A DNA stretch of 18,043 nucleotides, from NCBI GenBank assembly GCA_964526565.1, contig CAZGMC010000085.1, positions 1 to 18,043 of the forward strand. Reading direction: 5' to 3'. This stretch comes from CAZGMC01 sp964526565. Lineage in GTDB: Bacteria > Pseudomonadota > Alphaproteobacteria > DSM-16000 > Inquilinaceae. The position numbers were made by a program, and so were the translations under genes. A model generated the notes under the pieces. That model made no database searches. It had not been told where the DNA came from and saw only the letters and a program-made list of their open reading frames with translations. Each line of letters begins with the position of its first letter. Positions within the stretch are counted from its first letter, which is position 1. Below, one piece after another: positions 14,140-18,043 of the stretch.

Positions 14140-14874
14140 TCATCCAGCCGCCAGAACCTGCCACAGCACCGCTGCAACGATCACGCCGACGACCAGCAGC
14201 ACGACACCCGGCCCGCCGCTGGCGCCGGGGCGGACCACCGCCGGCAGCGTTTCTGCACGCGGCACCACCGACGGGCGGCGGTCGCCCACCGACATCGTCT
14301 CGACCGGCCCGCGGGTGCCGGACAGGCGCGCCACCGCGACGCCGGCAGTGCGCTGCAGGCGCTCGGCGGCGCTCTGTGCCGGTGCCAGCTCGTGTGCCGG
14401 GCGCCGGCCGCTCCGCGGTGGCGGCGCCCAACGCTGCCGTGCCTGGGCGCGCTGCCGGTTGCCGGCGCGGATGATCGCCGAGACGAGCAGCAGAGCCACG
14501 CCCATGGGTGCGAGCAGCAGGGGCACATCGTACAGCGCGAGCGGATGGTCGAGCACGACATGCTGCGGCCGCGCCGGGTCGTAGCGCACCCATACCGGGG
14601 ACCGGGACAGGTCGATCGCGGCGCCGAACAGGCCGGTCTGCAGCGGTGCGGTGACCGGCTGCCCGGACCGCGTCTCGAAGCGCACGTGGATGCTGCCGGC
14701 AGGTTCGGCCGTCTCCTTGCCTGGAACTGCGGACACCAGGCTGGCCCGCGTCGAGGCAAAGCCGTCGACACTCTCCCGGCTGCCGATGAACGACACTCCG
14801 GCCAGGACCAGCAGTGCCAGCCCGGCGACCAGGGTCACGACGCTCGACAGCCTGCGGCCAGACATCCCGTCCAT
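14140..14874 (-). CDS. DUF3592-like membrane protein
   Basis: Predicted membrane protein of 244 residues with three likely helices at about 11-31, 117-136 and 223-243. Between the first two lies an extracytoplasmic beta-rich segment with IHVRFETRSGQPVTAPL (62-78) and VWVRYDPARPQHVVLD (94-109), the pattern of the DUF3592 family, whose function is unknown. The part between helices two and three is Arg/Pro/Ala-rich and probably disordered. ATG 14874 is chosen for its GGAG Shine-Dalgarno eight bases upstream; ATG at 14898 would place that RBS inside the gene. It is on the same strand as the phage genes and 241 bp downstream of them, but looks like a cellular gene. Confidence 0.7.
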   Translation of the reverse strand: MDGMSGRRLSSVVTLVAGLALLVLAGVSFIGSRESVDGFASTRASLVSAVPGKETAEPAGSIHVRFETRSGQPVTAPLQTGLFGAAIDLSRSPVWVRYDPARPQHVVLDHPLALYDVPLLLAPMGVALLLVSAIIRAGNRQRAQARQRWAPPPRSGRRPAHELAPAQSAAERLQRTAGVAVARLSGTRGPVETMSVGDRRPSVVPRAETLPAVVRPGASGGPGVVLLVVGVIVAAVLWQVLAAG

Positions 14875-14985
14875 GCGCCCCGCTCCTTTGCCTTGCACTC
14901 GCGGCCCGCCAGTGTAGCAGAAATGCGGCCGGGCGGCAGGCCCTGCAGCCGGTGCGGGTCCCCCGATGGTCGCCCCGATGGTCCC

Positions 14986-15033
14986 GGCACGGGCACGGGC
15001 ACGGGCAGGGGCAGGGGCAGGGGCAGGGGCACG
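14986..15033. repeat. Hexanucleotide tandem repeat
   Basis: Eight units of 6 bp: three GGCACG, four GGCAGG, one GGCACG. It lies between the phage scaffolding gene and the DUF3592-like gene and does not fall in a supported coding region. Just before it the string CCCCGATGGTC is also duplicated. Repeats this simple vary in length by replication slippage. Confidence 0.9.
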
Positions 15034-15115
15034 GGCGCCGCGGCAGCGGCCCGGCCGGGCGGGTGCCGGCCGGGCCGCACGGGGTCGCCTGGGGCAGCCG
15101 TCGCGCGCGGGCTGC

Positions 15116-15943
15116 TCAGGCGCCGCCGGGGAACAGGCGGCGGAAGCCCTCGGTGACCTTGGCGATGAACGCCGGGTCCTTGTCGCGCCAGTAGCGCGGG
15201 TCGCGGATCATGCCGTGCAGTTCGCTCTCGTCGCCGGGCGCCTCGCCGCCGCTGCCGGGCCGCAGCGGCGCCGGCTCGGCGCTGGACATCATGCGGTACA
15301 GCGCCATGACCCCGTCGAACGAGCTCGACAGGCCCTCGACGGCCGCCGGCGGCAGGGTCTTGCGCGCCCAGGCCAGCATCTGCCGCGACACCTCGCGCCA
15401 GCGGTCCTCGCCGCCGAAATACTCGACCAGGCGCTCGATCTCGCGCTCGGCCTCGAAGTCGGCGGCGATCTCCTGCAGCAGCGGCACCATGCGCTCAGCC
15501 GCCAGGTCGTAGACGAGCTGGGCCTGGGCCGGCGTGAAGCCGGCGCCGTGCAGGCGGGCATTGAGCTCCGGGTCGGGCGCGAACAGGCCGTGCGGGCAGT
15601 CGATGGCATAGTCCTCGGGCCGCCCCGGCACGCCCAGCGCCGCCAGCAGGCGCCGCTGGTCCTCTGCCCCCATGTCGGGGCCGGGCATCGGCACCATGGC
15701 CGACAGCTTGCGCTCCAGCTCCAGATAGGACTTGAGCAGGGCGTCGACGCGGATCTGCCTGGCGTCCGGATCCCAGAACTTCTGCGGCACGTGCGGCGGC
15801 CGGCCGTTCCCGGTCCCACCCCCGGCCGCGGCGGCGGCGGCGGCGGCGGCAGTGCCAGCCCCGGCCGGCGGCGGCGGCAGTGGTGGTGGGGCAGCCGGCG
15901 GAGCGCGATCGGCAACGGGTGCAGTCAGCAGGTTGTCCGGCAT
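15116..15943 (-). CDS. Phage scaffolding (capsid assembly) protein
   Basis: Predicted internal scaffold of a tailed phage head, 275 residues. The first 45 residues are low-complexity Pro/Ala/Gly. The diagnostic region begins with KFWDPDARQIRVDALLKSYLELERKL (about 55-80), typical of podovirus capsid assembly proteins. It is followed by a helical, acidic middle (AAERMVPLLQEIAADFEAEREIERL) and ends with DPRYWRDKDPAFIAKVTEGFRRLFPG, the short C-terminal segment that binds capsid protein in such scaffolds. ATG 15943 has an AAGGAAG Shine-Dalgarno. It lies after portal and the Bbp19-like gene, the normal phage order, but the major capsid gene that should follow is missing. Confidence 0.75.
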   Translation of the reverse strand: MPDNLLTAPVADRAPPAAPPPLPPPPAGAGTAAAAAAAAAGGGTGNGRPPHVPQKFWDPDARQIRVDALLKSYLELERKLSAMVPMPGPDMGAEDQRRLLAALGVPGRPEDYAIDCPHGLFAPDPELNARLHGAGFTPAQAQLVYDLAAERMVPLLQEIAADFEAEREIERLVEYFGGEDRWREVSRQMLAWARKTLPPAAVEGLSSSFDGVMALYRMMSSAEPAPLRPGSGGEAPGDESELHGMIRDPRYWRDKDPAFIAKVTEGFRRLFPGGA

Positions 15944-15988
15944 GGTCTCGCTTCCTTCTCTTGCGGTGGCTCTTGCGGTGGGACGGGA

Positions 15989-16258
15989 TCAGGGGGCAGT
16001 GCGGCCGCGGGCGACCAGACTGCGGATGCGCAGCACCAGGGCACGCTGGCCCTCAAGGTGGCGCAGCGCGGCGTCGCCGGCCTCGGGCCCGAGGACACGC
16101 CCCAGCGTCAGCGACTCGAGGTCGGCCAGGACGCGGGCGCCCTCGGGCCCGGCGAAGCAGCGGGCATAGGCGCGGCTCAGGTCCGTGTCGGCCGTCGCGG
16201 GCGGCGGCGGGTCCAGCGCGGCCCAGCCGGCAGGCACGGGCGGACGGCGTTCAGACAT
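15989..16258 (-). CDS. Bbp19-like small phage protein
   Basis: An 89-residue protein resembling the Bbp19 family found between portal and scaffold genes of BPP-1-like phages. The recognisable part is LSRAYARCFAGPEGARVLADL (about 27-47), followed by a hinge and DAALRHLEGQRALVLRIRSLV (about 62-82), two helices with the family's GxRxL/I pattern. The function is unknown. Its ATG overlaps the portal stop by eight bases, so it is translationally coupled to portal. The ending is followed by a 45-bp gap before scaffold. Confidence 0.65.
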   Translation of the reverse strand: MSERRPPVPAGWAALDPPPPATADTDLSRAYARCFAGPEGARVLADLESLTLGRVLGPEAGDAALRHLEGQRALVLRIRSLVARGRTAP

Positions 16259-17882
16259 CGACCGCCTCCGCCGCCGGCACGACCATTGTCGCCGCCGGTA
16301 CCGCGGCGCCGTCCGGCGGCAACGGCGGCGCGGCCGGTTCGGCCGGTGGGGCCGGGTCGGCGGGTTCGGCCGGGTCGGGCGGCGGCGGTGCGGCCTGGGC
16401 GGTTTCCGCGGGCCGGCGGATCAGCTCGGCCGGCACGCCGAAGCGCTCGCCCAGCCAGCGCACTGTGGCCGCCGTGTCGATGGCGTCGAGCGCCCGCGGT
16501 CCCAGCGCCCTGGCCGTGTCCAGCCAGGTCAGGGTGGTGCGCACGTCGCGGTGGGCCTGGGCCATGGCCAGCGGCGAGCGGTACTGCATCTCGACCAGAT
16601 GACCGTCGATGTCGATGTCCGGCACCTCGCCGCGCCGGCGCAGCACGGCCAGCGCGCGCAGCACCAGGGGCGTCAGCAGCTCGGCCTGCAGCCGCCCATA
16701 GGTGGCGCCGAGCAGCCGCTGCATCTCGGCAGCACGCTCGAGCACCTCGGTGGCGGTCATGCGCGGCGCGTCGACCTGGGCCAGCCGGTCGGTGAGCAGG
16801 GCGTGGCGAATGCGCCGGCGCAGGTCGTCCAGCACCAGTTGGGAAACGTCGAACTTGCCCGGCGCCTGCAGCGGCGTCAGGCCCGACGAGCCGACCGCCT
16901 TGGGGATGATCGTGCCCGGCACCAGCCGCACCGCCGCCGGATTGAGCACACCGTCGTCGTCGGCCAGCCAGATGCCGGTCACGGCGATGCTGGCGTTCTT
17001 GAGGACCAGCTCGACAACCTTGTTGGCGGTCTTGACGTCGGGCAGCGCCTTCATCAGCGGCGACCGGCCATAGGCCTCGCCCGGCGCCTTGAGCCAACGG
17101 AAGTTGACGAACGGCGACTCGGCGAAGCGGCCCTCGGCCAGCACCGCCGCTGCGCCGCCGCCGTCGTCTTCCAGCAGGACGGTATAGCGGTAGGCACCGC
17201 CGGCAGCGGCGGACTCGGGCACCACCGCCTCCAGTACGGCAAAGCGCGCCTGGGCGTCGGCTCCGGCCTGGCGGCGCAGGGCGTCAGGCACCGGCACGCC
17301 GGGGAAGCGGTGCTCGATTGCCGCCAGCGTCAGCTCGACGCGGCGGAAGGTGATGTCGAGCCGGCTGCCCGGCCCCTCCTCCAGCACCGCATCGGCCAGC
17401 GGCACAGAGGCGAAGCGCAGCGCCGACGGCGCCCCCGGCGGCGCCTCCTCGACGAGCAGGCAGGCGGTGCCGCCCACCACCAGGTCGAGGTAGCATTGGT
17501 GCACCTCGACGCTGAAGTTCGAGCGGTCGAGGTGGCCGTGCAGCGTTTCGGCCATGCGCTCCAGCACCGGCGTGACGGCGTCGCGGTCGGCCTCGCGGCC
17601 CGGCACGGTCAGGTCAGGTCCTGGCGCGAAGCCGATCCAGCGCGACCAGGGCGGCGTCAGCTGGGCCAGCAGGCTGGCGGCGAGCTGGTCGACGGCATCG
17701 GGCGCGGTGCCGTCGAACAGGCGGTCGGCATGGCGCTCGCCCGGCACCGGCGGGTGCAGGAACCCGCCGCGCTGCGGCAGGGCGAAGTCGTAGCATTCCT
17801 GCCACAAGCCTTCCCAGCGGCTGCGCCGCGCCTTGGCCCGGCGATAGCGCTCGACCAGCGCTCCGGCATCGGTTTCCGGCAT
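16251..17882 (-). CDS. Phage portal protein (podovirus-type head-to-tail connector)
   Basis: Portal of 543 residues, forming the dodecameric ring through which DNA enters the phage head. The family signs are clear: N-terminal RYRRAKARRSRWEGLWQECYDFALPQR (about 12-38), then LFDGTAPDAVDQLAASLLAQLTPPWSRWI, and the central FRWLKAPGEAYGRSPLMKALPDVKTANKVVELVLKNA, which is the Head-tail_con hallmark in T7-like phages. DAPRMTATEVLERAAEMQRLLG near 375 is also typical. Residues about 485-543 form a Pro/Ala/Glu tail not needed for the fold. The ATG at 17882 has a GGAG Shine-Dalgarno that overlaps the stop region of the preceding gene. Length is normal, so the gene appears intact. Confidence 0.92.
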   Translation of the reverse strand: MPETDAGALVERYRRAKARRSRWEGLWQECYDFALPQRGGFLHPPVPGERHADRLFDGTAPDAVDQLAASLLAQLTPPWSRWIGFAPGPDLTVPGREADRDAVTPVLERMAETLHGHLDRSNFSVEVHQCYLDLVVGGTACLLVEEAPPGAPSALRFASVPLADAVLEEGPGSRLDITFRRVELTLAAIEHRFPGVPVPDALRRQAGADAQARFAVLEAVVPESAAAGGAYRYTVLLEDDGGGAAAVLAEGRFAESPFVNFRWLKAPGEAYGRSPLMKALPDVKTANKVVELVLKNASIAVTGIWLADDDGVLNPAAVRLVPGTIIPKAVGSSGLTPLQAPGKFDVSQLVLDDLRRRIRHALLTDRLAQVDAPRMTATEVLERAAEMQRLLGATYGRLQAELLTPLVLRALAVLRRRGEVPDIDIDGHLVEMQYRSPLAMAQAHRDVRTTLTWLDTARALGPRALDAIDTAATVRWLGERFGVPAELIRRPAETAQAAPPPPDPAEPADPAPPAEPAAPPLPPDGAAVPAATMVVPAAEAVDV

Positions 17883-17886
17883 CGTC

Positions 17887-18043
17887 CTACTCCCCGAGCA
17901 GCGTCTTGCGCCGGGTCCCGTCGGGCCGCGACGTCAGCACGCCGCGCCACGAGGTGAGCACCGTGCCGGGACGGCCGCGGCGGCGGCGTTCGATCATGGC
18001 GACGCGCGCCTCCGCCGGATCCTCCGGCAGGGTCTCGGGCGAG
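17887..18043 (-). CDS. 3' end of a small phage structural-region protein (partial)
   Basis: The last 51 codons of a gene that runs off the right edge. The visible end, containing RRRRGRPGTVLTSWRGVL and finishing RRKTLLGE, resembles the RGRxxTxLTxxxGL...KTLLG ending of a short protein coded just before portal in many tailed phages; its function is uncertain. The stop lies five bases before the portal ATG, so both belong to one phage operon. The terminase gene would be expected to the right of the window. Confidence 0.6.
   Translation of the reverse strand, partial: SPETLPEDPAEARVAMIERRRRGRPGTVLTSWRGVLTSRPDGTRRKTLLGE

Noticed and set aside
16185..17957. A plus-strand open frame of 590 codons
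   Set aside because: It is antisense to the portal gene, which has strong family motifs; the translation is Gln/Arg/His-rich noise.
14875..18043. Gene transfer agent cluster
   Set aside because: The portal is of podovirus head-to-tail connector type and comes with a scaffold, whereas known alphaproteobacterial GTAs use HK97-type portal, protease and capsid genes.

Overview
This window is a high-GC bacterial chromosome fragment. The gene set points to an alphaproteobacterium, most likely of Rhodospirillales type: bamD-recN, fxsA-secB divergent from a Tim44-like gene, and an Smr-domain gene nearby. Almost every real gene has strong G/C third-position bias, which also leaves very long spurious open frames on the opposite strands. 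One run of 100 N (7247-7346) is a scaffold gap and lies inside a tandem repeat.

Layout. (1) 1-374 is a more AT-rich intergenic stretch with a terminator-like hairpin and a perfect inverted repeat. (2) 375-3329 (+) is a tightly overlapping three-gene surface-polysaccharide operon: GT4 glycosyltransferase, Wzz-like chain-length protein, and WaaE-like GT2 glycosyltransferase. (3) 3330-4476 is a low-GC islet with a frameshifted GNAT-family pseudogene, a possible small ORF, and non-coding DNA. (4) 4477-7024 (-) is bamD-recN. (5) About 7176-7414 is a 15-bp near-palindromic tandem array interrupted by the gap; its last unit supplies the secB stop codon. (6) 7407-8742 (-) is fxsA-secB, divergent from (7) the Tim44-like gene at 8936-9631 (+). 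(8) 9890-12832 (+) is a complete lutABC lactate-oxidation operon, followed 5 bp later by an Smr-domain gene. (9) 13444-14139 holds REP-like elements around a 76-residue two-helix membrane protein whose RBS and start codon are duplicated in tandem. (10) 14140-14874 (-) is a DUF3592-like membrane protein. (11) 15116-18043 (-) is part of a podovirus-type head module: the end of a small phage protein, portal (head-tail connector), Bbp19-like protein and scaffolding protein. No major capsid gene follows.

Functional themes. The bamD, fxsA, secB and Tim44-like genes concern envelope protein export and membrane quality. The first operon makes or modifies extracellular or LPS glycan. lutABC oxidises L-lactate with iron-sulfur clusters. 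The phage genes have the same base composition as the host and stop abruptly at a cellular gene, which suggests an old, incomplete or domesticated module. I found no CRISPR array, tRNA, rRNA or intact insertion sequence. The least explained items are the 15-bp array, the duplicated translation start, and the capsid-less phage module.
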